The notes beneath the pieces are model-generated. The model worked only from the letters and a program-made list of their open reading frames with translations, had not been told where the DNA came from and did not search any database. Both the position numbers and the translations under genes were made by a program. Below are positions 24,363 to 35,047 of a stretch of 64,000 bases of DNA, piece by piece. Location: assembly GCF_032854445.1 (NCBI RefSeq), contig NC_088300.1:66438984-66502983 (forward strand). The letters run 5' to 3'. Numbering within the stretch: position 1 is the stretch's first letter; every line of letters begins with the position of its first letter. This DNA comes from Liolophura sinensis. Its lineage: Eukaryota; Mollusca; Polyplacophora; Chitonida; Chitonidae.

Positions 24363-25620
24363 TTTGGAGGAAAAGTTTGAACAGCATTTTCTCTGAGACT
24401 ACGGATACTGAGGCGCCGGTATCCACCAAGCTTTGGAACTTGTGATTATTTACTTGTATTGAAATTGTATTTCGGCCCATTGTTGTTATTACATTAACAG
24501 CAGTTTCATTTATACCTGATTTTCGTTTTCCCCTGTCATTTCCGTTAACTACAGTATGCCCGCCCATGGAGGTGTTATTTCTTTGGACGAGCGAACACCA
24601 CTATCTGGAATTGTCTTTACCAGAAAAACATAACCTGGCAAAGTGACCTATTTTGTCACATTTGTTGCAAGTAAGTTTTTAGCACGTTTTAGCAAGTTTT
24701 TAGCACGACAAAAAGATGAATGATTTGGTTTCCAAGACTCACCACATTTGTAGCACTTTTGCTGTGATTGATCCCTGTTGCTCCTATTATTATGCGATGG
24801 TCCATGTGGTTTGGGACTGTTGTATGGTCGTTGCTGGCCGTAGTTTCGATGCTGTGGTGGTCTGCACTGGTCACGCTGATGGTCGCTCTTCGTTGCAGTT
24901 GCCATGACTAAAGCAGTGAGCTGATCTAGGCGAGCTGTGATGTCTTGCATCTAGGTTGCCGAAGTTGAGTTTACTTCGGCTTCGGGGGGTACCTAATGCT
25001 GTCTCTGTACGCTCAGCACTCCTTGCAACTTGTGAAAGTTCATCCATGCTTTGGGGGTTTTGTGGCATTACAGTGCGCTTTAAACTGTCTCTTAAGCCGT
25101 TTGTAATGATTGGCACTAATAAGTGTTCTGGCAGATTGGCGTGTAAGGCCATTTCTCTCATTTTCTGTATGTATGAAGTAACTGGTTCGCCACATCCTTG
25201 TTTTCGTGACAACATCGTTAAGTCAAATACTTGCTCTCGTCTGAACCGTTTAAGAAATTCGGTTTTTAGTTTGCCCAGTATGTCGATCTGTGACGCAGGA
25301 ATACTCTTGTACCATGTTTCTTCGGCACCGTCGATAAACATGGGAAATGCAGCCTGTGCTATTTCGTCTGTCCATTTATTTAGCGTGCAGCACCGAACAT
25401 ATTTTTGGAACCAATACTGTCCGTCAGCATGTCCATTAAACATATCCCGTTTTAAATGAAATGGCATGGTGTCTTCTGTTGGGGGATGTCCTTGGCTTCG
25501 AAGTGGATAGCAACGTGGGGATGGTCTTCTGATTGTCATATGCTGGTCGCTGAGAGGTTTGGGATAAAGCCTTATGTCTCAACCATTTATACAAAAGGGG
25601 ATATCTTCTCTATAATATCA
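24352..25620 (-). mobile_element. Truncated Ty3/gypsy retrotransposon: gag plus protease, no reverse transcriptase
   Basis: The minus strand encodes a 222-aa gag frame (24871-25539) with the retrotransposon gag signature (AEETWYKSIP, LKTEFLKRFRREQVFDL). A frame change in a C6 run near 24985 and a stop codon follow. Then come a degenerate Cys/His knuckle at about 24708-24755, a canonical CCHC knuckle (C-x2-C-x4-H-x4-C) at 24628-24669 in another frame, and an aspartic protease core LVDTGASVSVVS around 24400-24430. Homology stops at about 24360, next to the Ulp1-like segment; no reverse transcriptase, RNase H or integrase is present. The region 25540-25860 could be leader or LTR, but I found no matching second LTR. 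It is a dead fragment, probably inserted in or joined to another element. Confidence 0.8.
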
Positions 25621-25899
25621 AGTAAGATTTAATATCCTTGAGACCTTTCTGAAACTGAACAACACAGGAACTGCTGGACTAACGATCGATATACATGTAT
25701 TTATTCCACAGCTGACAAATTCAGATCTGGCATGCCCTTTCGACCGAAGATATTTATACGCTGTCCAACAATCCCCTGCTGTCCAGGCTGTGTCCGTTGG
25801 AACAAGTTTCATGTTATCAGAAATTGACATTACGCTACTATATCAGTCAACATTAATCAGCAGTACATATGCTTTATCAAAAGATAAACTTCAAACCAC

Positions 25900-27900
25900 A
25901 TCTCAAATGTGCAGATGGTAGATAACTTGAATTTGTAAACAATCAATAGTGACACGTTCATGGTAAAAAACATTAAAAGACAACAAAATCCCAGCACAGT
26001 TACAGAGTGTCACAAAGTTAAAAACACATGGACATCTAATACTAGGTGTAGTCCAACAACAAAAGCTCGAAATTATAAGCAGTACAACCTATCCTACGAC
26101 AAGTCCCTTGATATGTATTTAAATACTAAACCAAGATTGACTTCAAGTCCTAGGGTAAAATAAAATCTGCTTAAGTCTCTTGCCTAAGGGATATCAATAA
26201 GACCATAATTAAAAAGTTTAAATGTAACAACTTCAGACCAGAAGATTCCAGTTGTAATTACTTCCAACGTGATGAAACTGAGTACAGTCTTGAAAAGCTG
26301 AATGCATATAATATTGCAAACAATAGGGATAAAACTGAAAACACCTCTTACACAAAGGTACACGTACCTCTACCACAGAATGTTACTGGATGAAAATTAC
26401 ATGTATAAACCCAATCAGCCAAACGAAAACATACCTGTGGTAAGTTTACATGTCCAGTGTTCTGGTAAGCCACAACAATGTAGAGCAGATTGGGACTTAC
26501 TTCTCACCTCTCTTGACGAGAATGAAGAGTTATTAGATTGGTCTGGTTGTGGCCATAATTTAATAAATGAAAATGTCTGTTAAAATTACCATACTAGCAA
26601 AAGCCAACAATGGTACAGTAATAATGGTGATAATCCTACGTGTACTCCTTGTTACAGGTACTTTAAGAAATATAACAAAGCACGACCAATAACTACAAAT
26701 TCAGGACGCACATACCATGCCCATTTAGACTGTAAATGGAAAATCAAATGTGAGATATTTTCTACTGATCTCAATACCTGGGAAATTCATCCACAGAAAA
26801 CTCATGACAAATATCACCAAGAAGATGCTACACAACAGCGCAAAAGACTTAACTTATCCGACAGAAATGAAATTGACAGAAAGTGAACAAAACGAAACGC
26901 ATCTGCAAACCAAATAAAAAATGTCTTTTAACAGAATAAGTTCAATTCATAGTGAAGATACACCAAAAGCGAAACATCTGTGTGAGTGTACAACAGCTGA
27001 ACAAAATCAAACACGTGTAAATCTTGTTGACATGCATTACAAGGTTGCATTAAAAAAATGGACGAACACCCATTATATGGTTCAAACTGGCGAAACGCAG
27101 AGAAAACTCTGGAACAAATTTCAGACTCAGTACTACTTTTTCAGCGTGGACTGCAGTTTTCCTGTCGGTCTTTTGACTATTTGTGACCAAAATAATAGGG
27201 GTAAGGCCATTGTAATCAGAATGAGTAACTCTGACGAATCGCAAGTTCATGCCTCTACTCTGCCTATCGTTTTCTTAAATATTCCATGTCACAATAAATC
27301 CTGGGAACACAGACAAGAAGTAGGCCTACATCAATTTAATGACGGTCTTGGTTTTTTTTTTAATATCGACCATGCAGTCTGACTGACCCCAACCCATTAA
27401 ACCAAACATACAACATGACAAAGATCCCTCAATAAAAACACCAGTTTATGCAATTTCCATACTTAAAAGGCGTCACATAAAGGAAACATCCACATTAAAA
27501 CTGTTCATCAGAACCGGCTTCAAAACTATAATGCGAGCCTGGCCTCCATGTATTCGACAGTCACTTATCCAAAAATACACAGATTTTGTCAATAACCACA
27601 TTCCTAGCAATATAGTCTCAGAAGATGCTAAACTCGGGTTCCTTTCATACTTAAAAAATACACTCCAGTGCATGAAAGACACAATCCTTTAATCCTAACA
27701 GATAGTGTCACTGATCGAAAGTTTTGGGACATCGATGAATCGATATTCAATTCACAACTAAATTGTAAGGTGTCAGTCTTTTTAATGAAAATGATTGAAC
27801 AGTTCTTACACAGTGAAAGTCTAGACTATTCAACCAATGAACAAAAAACAGAAAAGTTATCCAAGACAGGCATCAATTCGTAAAGTTGACAAAATGTGCT
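25900..27900 (+). pseudogene. Decayed transposon coding remnants, family not recognised
   Basis: Several plus-strand open frames are separated by stops and frameshifts: 25960-26163, 26302-26583, 26696-26884, 26921-27382 and 27668-27883. One frame at 26700-26885 has HLDCKWKIKCEIF..HPQKTH..YH, a Cys/His spacing like WRKY-GCM1/FLYWCH-type zinc fingers found near the N-terminus of Mutator-like transposases. A plus-strand frame around 27475-27690 (SYLKNTLQCMKDT) reads through as protein-like sequence. No catalytic DDE motif is identified. It lies on the same strand as the Ulp1-like segment but downstream of it. Confidence 0.4.
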
Positions 27901-28128
27901 GAACGTCACCTTGACTAAGCTAATTCAAAACAGATAATCACTGATAACACATGGGGTGACCAGGGATGGTTTGGCATAACTTTCAATGGAAAGAAAGGAA
28001 GCTCATAGAGTTCAATACCGTAAAGCACACCAGATCTCAGACGTGCTGGACATACAGTATCTATGCCAGATGAACACCACGAAAGCTCTAGTGCTAATAC
28101 CTCTGACAAAATTCCTGACAAAATCATG

Positions 28129-28371
28129 GAGTGAGTGAGTGCTTGGGGTTTAACGTCGTACCCAACAATTTTTCAGTCATATGACGACGAAGGCAAGTAA
28201 GCCGCCCCGCCCGAGCCATTATACTGATACGGATCAACCAGTCGTTGCACTATCCCCTTCATGCTGAACGTCAAGCGTTCAAAGTCTTAGGTGTGACTCG
28301 ATCAAGGATTGATCCTGGATCTACCGGTCCCGAAGCGGACGCTCTATCAACTGTGCTATCCGGGCCGTTCA
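28129..28371 (-). mobile_element. SINE, family B (tRNA-derived)
   Basis: Begins GTGAGTGAGTGCTTGGGGTTTAA on the plus strand (written here as two parts: GTGAGTGAGTG, CTTGGGGTTTAA). It ends in a tRNA-like head readable on the minus strand, with an A-box-like TAGCACAGTTGG and a B-box-like GATCAATCC. It is the best preserved of the family B copies in the window. Confidence 0.7.
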
Positions 28372-28739
28372 AAATCATGGACGTAGAATATAACTACAAA
28401 CACGCTTCTTCACAAACTACACAATTTACACAAGAGCACAGTCATGCAAGTAATGTAAATTCAAAATGCAAACAGATCCTATCAAAGCTAGATCATAAAA
28501 TTGCAAGTGAACGGCACTCCAAACTCCTCTCAAACGCACCAGCATATATACGCGTATGTGTAATTTATATATAGGCATATATTCTTTCTACTTTTTCATA
28601 TGCAGAGGTCAGCCATACTACTGGAAGCATCTATATTCAAGTTTAGCCACTTTGAAAGGTATTAACAATCCACAAAAACTTGTAGCTTCATACAAGTCCC
28701 ACATTCAGCGCATCCAACATAGGGGTAAACGAAGCTGAC

Positions 28740-29705
28740 AACAGTAGCTTGTCACTAGTGGGCTTGTCAAAGAAAGTGCTTTAGTGACACAAACAATCAT
28801 TTTTGTGTCATTTTCATAAGAACTGTATTATAAATTCCACTGGAAAAAGTGCATTAGAGGTCAAAAAGGTTTTAACATAGGCTGAAGTTTTTCAAAACAG
28901 CTTATGTGTGACATCATAATAATGACATCATGCAATACATGGATATGTAACTACACAAGTATTTTGAGGGCCGTTTGTTGTGTATGTGTTCTCAAACCGT
29001 AGGATCAAAATGAGCAATGCCAAGAGTGGAGATTAAATCCTTCGGTCGCCTTCATCCTTGTACACAAAAAATGATTTTTTTTTTGATATGATTCAAGATA
29101 CGTAAATGTTTAATGGTGACTACAAAAAATTTGTTTCAGCAATCATATACATGTAGATCAAGCCTAGAATTGATTTTAAGTGTTTGAAAGTGATTATCTT
29201 AAAGAATTTTTGGCGTCACCAGTCTTCATTTGATTTACATGTGTCCAGCTTAAATACCTATTTACTATATATTCATAATTGTTAAGAGCAATAAGATATA
29301 CATGCATATGCAGGAAAATTTTTATATCACTGAGACTTTCTTTGTTGTTGTAAAGACACATATTGCAGACATGGAGCATAGGTGTACATTTACATGTAGC
29401 TTTAACCCTAGAGTCTGTACCAAACAATGTGAGAAAGCCAACTGATCTCAGCCGACAATACAATGAAAAGAGATACAGATTTTGAAGTGTACTTCATTTG
29501 AAATTCAGAGAACGGCCATTTGTAAATGAAAGTCAAAGCTCAATATTAAAAGTGCGATGGATTCCATTACGGACAACACCGTATTGGCGATATTTCAGCA
29601 ATACAGTTGCAGAGACTGCATGGCATTGAGTACAGATGTACCAGTTAATGTTTCTGTGAACACTGTCGGACATTGGACTAATAATAATTACAATAACAAT
29701 TGAAA
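28740..29705. other. Intergenic, nothing recognised
   Basis: No gene, RNA or clear repeat is seen between the SINE-containing transposon debris and the minisatellite. Short open frames here show no recognisable protein. Confidence 0.5.
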
Positions 29706-30502
29706 GTGTGTACAATAAGGCCGGTTGTTCAGCCCTGCACTGAGAGGGGCATGGAAGTGTCCGACAATGCCGGTTGTTCAACACTGTACTGAGAGGGGCA
29801 TGGAATGTCCGAAAATGCCAGTTGTTCAACCCTGCACTGAGAGGAGCATGGAATGTCCGAAAATGCCAGTTGTTCAACTCTACACTGAGAGGAGCATGGA
29901 AGTGGTCCGAAAATGCCAGATGTTCAACACTGCACTGAGAGCAGTATGGAAGTGTTCCAAAATGCGAGTTGTTCAACCCTACACTGAGAGGGGCATGAAA
30001 GTGTCCGAAAATGCCAGTTGTTCAACCCTACACTGAGAGGAACATGGATGTGTCGGAAAATGCCAGTTGTTCAACCCTGCACTGAGAGGGGTATGGAAGT
30101 GTCCGAAAATGCCAGTTGTTCAACCCTGCACTGAGAGGAGCACGGAAGTGTCCCAAAATGGCAGTTGCTCAACCCTACACTGAGAGGAGAATGGAAGTGT
30201 CCCAAAATGCCAGTTGTTCAACCCTGCACTGAGAGGAGCATGGAAGTGTCGGAAAATGCCAGTTGTTCAACCCTGCACTGAGAGGGGTATGGAAGTGTCC
30301 CAAAATGCCAGTTGTTCAACCCTGCACTGAGAGGAGTATAGACGAGTCCGAAAATGCCAGTTGTTCAATCCTGCACTGAGAGGAGCATGGAATGTCCGAA
30401 AATGCCAGTTGTTCAACCCTGCACTGAAAGGAGTATGGAAGTAATGCCGAAACTTGCAGCTGTTGAAACCTGTACTGTGAGGAGCATGGAAGTGATACAT
30501 AG
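29706..30502. repeat. Minisatellite, 48-49 bp unit, about 17 copies
   Basis: Each unit contains AATGCCAGTTGTTCAACCCT then GCACTGAGAGGAGCATGGAA with small variations. Unit-length drift (48 or 49 bp) and changes such as GGGGTATGG are visible. Open frames on both strands here are repeat artefacts. Confidence 0.92.
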
Positions 30503-30504
30503 AG

Positions 30505-31510
30505 GACTGTGCGTACTATACATGTATGTTTTGCTGTGTGTGTCCACTGAAAAAGAGCTAGTAATGACAACATATCTAAATGTGAATGGAATGAACTGTA
30601 TAACCAAGCCGTATGGACTACATTAGAGAGTTTGTCTTGAGTGAGTTTATTGTCTGACCCCCCTCAAATTCTCTATGGCCTAATCAGGAGCTAATCTGGA
30701 TGTTATCAATATGTAAATACTGTACTAACCACTGTACTGTATCTTGTCATGTTGTGTTATAGTTCAAAACAACATCTGGCAAATGAGTGTGGAATACAAA
30801 GAGATTGTCTAGTGACTGATGTGGCCTTCGACTGGGGACTTGACTGTGTCTGAGGCTAATGGATACATCTACATATTCAGTAAGAGTTTTCCACTGCGTG
30901 TAACTCGGTAAATTGATATTTCTGTACTTACCAACTACTGATTCATAAGCATACTCATAAGTACATTTTTGTCTACATAAATCTACACTGAAACTTGCAT
31001 GTTAAAGACAATGATTACATTTTTAGCTGTAGTTCTGAAGACTTGCCTATGCGCAGCAACCATGCTATTTTACAACAAGCAGCATATTCTAAGTCTGGAA
31101 ATAAATTACAGGCCAATTGTTCTCGACCAAATGTAACAGAATTTTGACGGACCTACTGTTTAACTGCCATGTTAATAGCATAGTAAAAAAAATTTTATGA
31201 CGTGAATGGCTGGCAAATTTTACAATCATGTCATCCAGCCACTTCAAAATTATTGAAGTTTATTATCTTATGTTCAGATTACACATGCCTGCTCTAATTT
31301 AACATATATAAAACAATTTTAATATAGCTTGATAGTACTTAATCCATTTTAATGCATGCAAATAATTCCTGGTTAGTGCAACAAGTGCAGTTTTTTTGGT
31401 TTCCTAATTTAGACAGGTAACTTTATAGCCCGAGACCTCTGTCTAAGAGTGGCTTATACGCGGAGACCTGCGCTTTACCCCATATTTAAAGATCACAGCT
31501 GAGATCACGT
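30505..31510. other. Intergenic, nothing recognised
   Basis: AT-rich unique-looking sequence with no supported coding exon on either strand. Confidence 0.5.
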
Positions 31511-31512
31511 TA

Positions 31513-31692
31513 TTGACATTTCCCGAAGACTTGAAATCTAAGGACTGCAGTGTGTGTACTTCATATATGTTTTATGAACACATAAACACCGATAATTGTG
31601 ACGTAATAAAGGAAAGAACAAATGAGTTCACAGCTTGGACTCTCTCGATACATACAGGAAGGGTTTTTTTTTTTTTTTACGAGTTCCCCATT
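31513..31692 (+). repeat. Dispersed repeat, copy 2 (inverted relative to copy in GALNS intron)
   Basis: Clearly homologous over about 150 bp to the minus strand of 4831-4985. Shared blocks include CATATATGTTTTATGA and ACACCGATAATTGTGACGTA. Translated, both read YMFYE..TDNCDV.KER.N.FT. A poly-T run interrupts the 3' part of this copy. Confidence 0.75.
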
Positions 31693-32654
31693 GTTACGCA
31701 CATGTAGGATAATTCACGTATGGTATGAAATGGATTCAAATCATGAATTCTGATATACATGGATAGAAGTGATGATGTAAACTTGAAACGGAAAATGAAC
31801 ATGGGTTAAAATCTGCAAAAATCGCAAAAAAAGTTTTATCTTTTGCTTCCAGAGTTGAAGCAAAGAACCCATTTTTCAAGAACCTCTTCATGCATCGAAT
31901 TTTACACTTTTTTCCTGTTTGCAATTATTGTGATGATCTCGCGGAAACCTACATGTGGATTTTGGACTGTTGATTATTGATTTATAACCCCCCAAAAAAA
32001 TCTTTTTTTGCCCTGTGTATCCATTTGTACTGATCGGCTAACAGTACCAAAAATTATACTCTAGATGAGGTTCTTTTGGCTATCATTGTTGGTGACTTGA
32101 CAAAATCTGTGAACAGTGTGACAGTACGAGTGGCCAGCATGCCAAAGCTTCATGTACTTACATAAACTGATACTGAGGCAACAGGGCCCTTCTCAAGTGA
32201 ATGTAGTCTGAGTAATTGTCTGTGTACAATGCATCTTTACTGCTTAAATATGCAATATACATATATAGTTCATTTATCACATTCATCATACAATTTCCAT
32301 CCTTCAATTACACAGGATTGATAGAATTACAAATACTTTGATTGCTAAATTTGGATACCTGTAAAGATAAACAGTGTAAAAGGTGCCATATTTGCCCTAG
32401 TCAAGTGCTTTTTTTTCTCTCTTGATAGATACAATGTATGAACTGCGAAAAGCAATAAACCAATTAAGTTATGTTTTCTGCTTTCTCATATCAGGCAACA
32501 AAGAAAATTAGATTATTGCCACAGATCTATATGAATGCAACACGCAGATCTCATAATCTCCTATGGCCACATTTTCAAAAGTCTTTTCACATAAACAAGT
32601 TACATATCTGGTGTTAGTAACCCTCATATTGGTATAATACAACCACGTTACTTG

Positions 32655-32928
32655 AGGGTATCTGTGGTTCAGTTGGTTAGCGCGCAAGCGCAGCATAATG
32701 ACCCAGGAGCCGCTCACCAAAGTGGTCACTGTGGGTACAAGTCCAGTTCATGTTGGCTTCCTCTCTGGCTTTATGTGGGAAGGTCTGTCAGCAACCTGCA
32801 GATGGAGGTAGTTTCCCCCTGGGTTCAGCCCCGTTTCCTTCTACCATAACGCTGGCCGCCGTCGTATAAGTGAAATATTCTTGAGTATGGCGTAAAACAC
32901 CAATCAAATAAATAAATACTAACAACAT
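32655..32928 (+). mobile_element. SINE family A, full length
   Basis: Head TGTGGTTCAGTTGGTTAGCG, middle GGAAGGTCTGTCAGCAACCT and tail CACCAATCAAATAAATAAAT. Intergenic, downstream of CEP192. Confidence 0.9.
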
Positions 32929-33372
32929 ATTTTCACATTTATATAACCACTTTGTCCTGCAAAAGACCCATGAATTGAGCAAACAACGTTGATGTGTAAG
33001 TGAATGGCTTCAATGTGGTAATTGTCAGAGGGAATCTACATAAACATGTACTCAACAGATGCGTATAGTTCTCACTGGAGGATACGGGTATACACACGTC
33101 ACTGTTGTTGTCCAATGGAATGACAGGTATTTTGCATGATGAAAAATATTAACACGATGGTTAAGTCATATGGTCATTAAGTGTGACAAATCAAATAATT
33201 TTAAATCAAACTCACTGACATGATAACTGCTGTTGTTGTGACCAAAGTTTACGACACGCATACCATAAAGCACTCTGGGAAGTTTTGGAATAAACAGTAC
33301 ATCCAGTAACTCATACAATTAATGGCTATGAGATGCGGAGTGATGTAAATGAAGTCACGCTTAAATAGCATT

Positions 33373-33655
33373 ATGCTACAAAAGGTCTTGATGAAATTTT
33401 ACAACCTTTTGCTGCACTGAATTCCATCCTTTGTTTGATGTATACAGCATTCCAGATTATGCTACAAATTATGCTACAAAAGGTCTTGATGAAATTTTAC
33501 AACCTTTTGCTGCACTGAATTCCATCCTTTGTTTGATGTATACAGCATTCCAGATTATGCTACAAATTATGCTACAAAAGGTCTTGATGAAATTTTACAA
33601 CCTTTTGCTGCACTGAATTCCATCCTTCGTTTGATGTATATAGCATTCCAGATAA
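33373..33655. repeat. 98-bp direct repeat, about 2.9 copies
   Basis: Units start ATGCTACAAAAGGTCTTGAT at 33373, 33471 and 33569. The copies are nearly identical (the third differs by CTTCG and TATATAG), which implies recent duplication. Confidence 0.93.
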
Positions 33656-33659
33656 CTAC

Positions 33660-35047
33660 CCTATTTCTTACTCCTTTTCGCATGTCTGAGGACAACTTTT
33701 AATGCAATTTATCCGCCTTAATACTTCGATAATGGTGAAAATTTAGTGGTTATAATATTTATTTGATCCTGGGGTCTCCTGACTTCAAGGCGGATGCTCT
33801 AACCATTCGGCTACCGAAATGGTCAAAACCCAAATGTGAAACTGCAGGATTATAACTGGGACTTCTAAATCTCACCTGAAATTATTTTCATATCAAATCC
33901 TGACAATCAACTCTACAAGCTATATGTCTAAATGCTGGCAAGTAATAGTCCTACCGGTATGTATTTTAAGATCGCTAACAAGACAAGTAAGGCAATGCCC
34001 AGGCACCGATCATGACACGCTTTCATACCACTGACCAAGTCGGCTCCACAGGCTATTCCCTCAATCACATTCTCTACATTATTTGCTTGCCTTGAAGTCT
34101 TGTGGTATAAACGCTCATATAATGGTAAACAGTGCTGCCTCGCTGTAAAATCATACTGAAGACACTAGACATGACATGAGGAAACCAATAGGCCCTAAGC
34201 TCAGTGTAAACCACAGTCCTTTGGCAAGATATACCGAACTAACATAGTCAGAGCTAGAGATTGAAAAGTATTCCTCTTAACATCTAAGGCCAAGACTCTG
34301 AACTGATTGGTTTTACTTGGTATTACCAATAATGTGTCACTTAAATAAAGAGAAGTTTCCATAAAATCAAATGGGCTAAATCAGATGAAATTTTGCTCTG
34401 CTTTCCATCCTGAAACTGGATTCGTATGTTAAAAAATATTCCTCACTCTACATAAATTCCGCCGCGCAAAATTATTGTAGTCCTGTCAATGGAACCTTAT
34501 CCATTTTTTTTTTTACTCTTCTGGAGATGACTTTTTCCACCAAATATTACTATGATTCTGCATATAACCCTGTATCATCAACTGATTTTGTCAATAACAA
34601 AATTCAGTCAAAAAATAAGAAAAGTACTTATTTCATACAGATATGGCATTTATTTAGCCAATATATGAGACCTTTTCATGAGCGCAAAAATATATAAACT
34701 TCACAGGTTGGTAATTATACACAATATAATACAGAAGACTGCAATTCACAACACGACTAATTTGTTGTCGTTAGTCAACATACATGTACATGCTTGTATG
34801 TACAGTGTCAAAGACCAATCATGATATTCACTTTTGTAATTTTAGACGTTAAAAAAAAAAAATTTTTTACACCAATAAAATGGGACGCTTTAAAAATTTT
34901 AAGAGGCTTTTTTGTAAAATGTTCTTAGTTAAATGAATAAATTAGTATTTTTTTTCAGCTACAATATCTAAAAATACTAAAAAAAAAACAATCTGAAGTG
35001 ATTTTACAACAGAAGAATAAATACATGATATGTTAGCAGTGATGACA
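33660..35047. other. CEP192 3' flank and probable 3'UTR
   Basis: No coding exon. It contains a family B SINE tail (33763-33822) and a middle fragment (34127-34186). AATAAA on the minus strand at 34649-34654, about 395 bp past the CEP192 stop, is a candidate polyadenylation signal among several AT-rich options. Confidence 0.4.

Noticed and set aside
24956-25459. 167-codon plus-strand frame
   Set aside because: Antisense shadow of the gypsy gag frame.
29533-30626. Open frames of 64-147 codons on both strands
   Set aside because: Artefacts of the 48-49 bp minisatellite.
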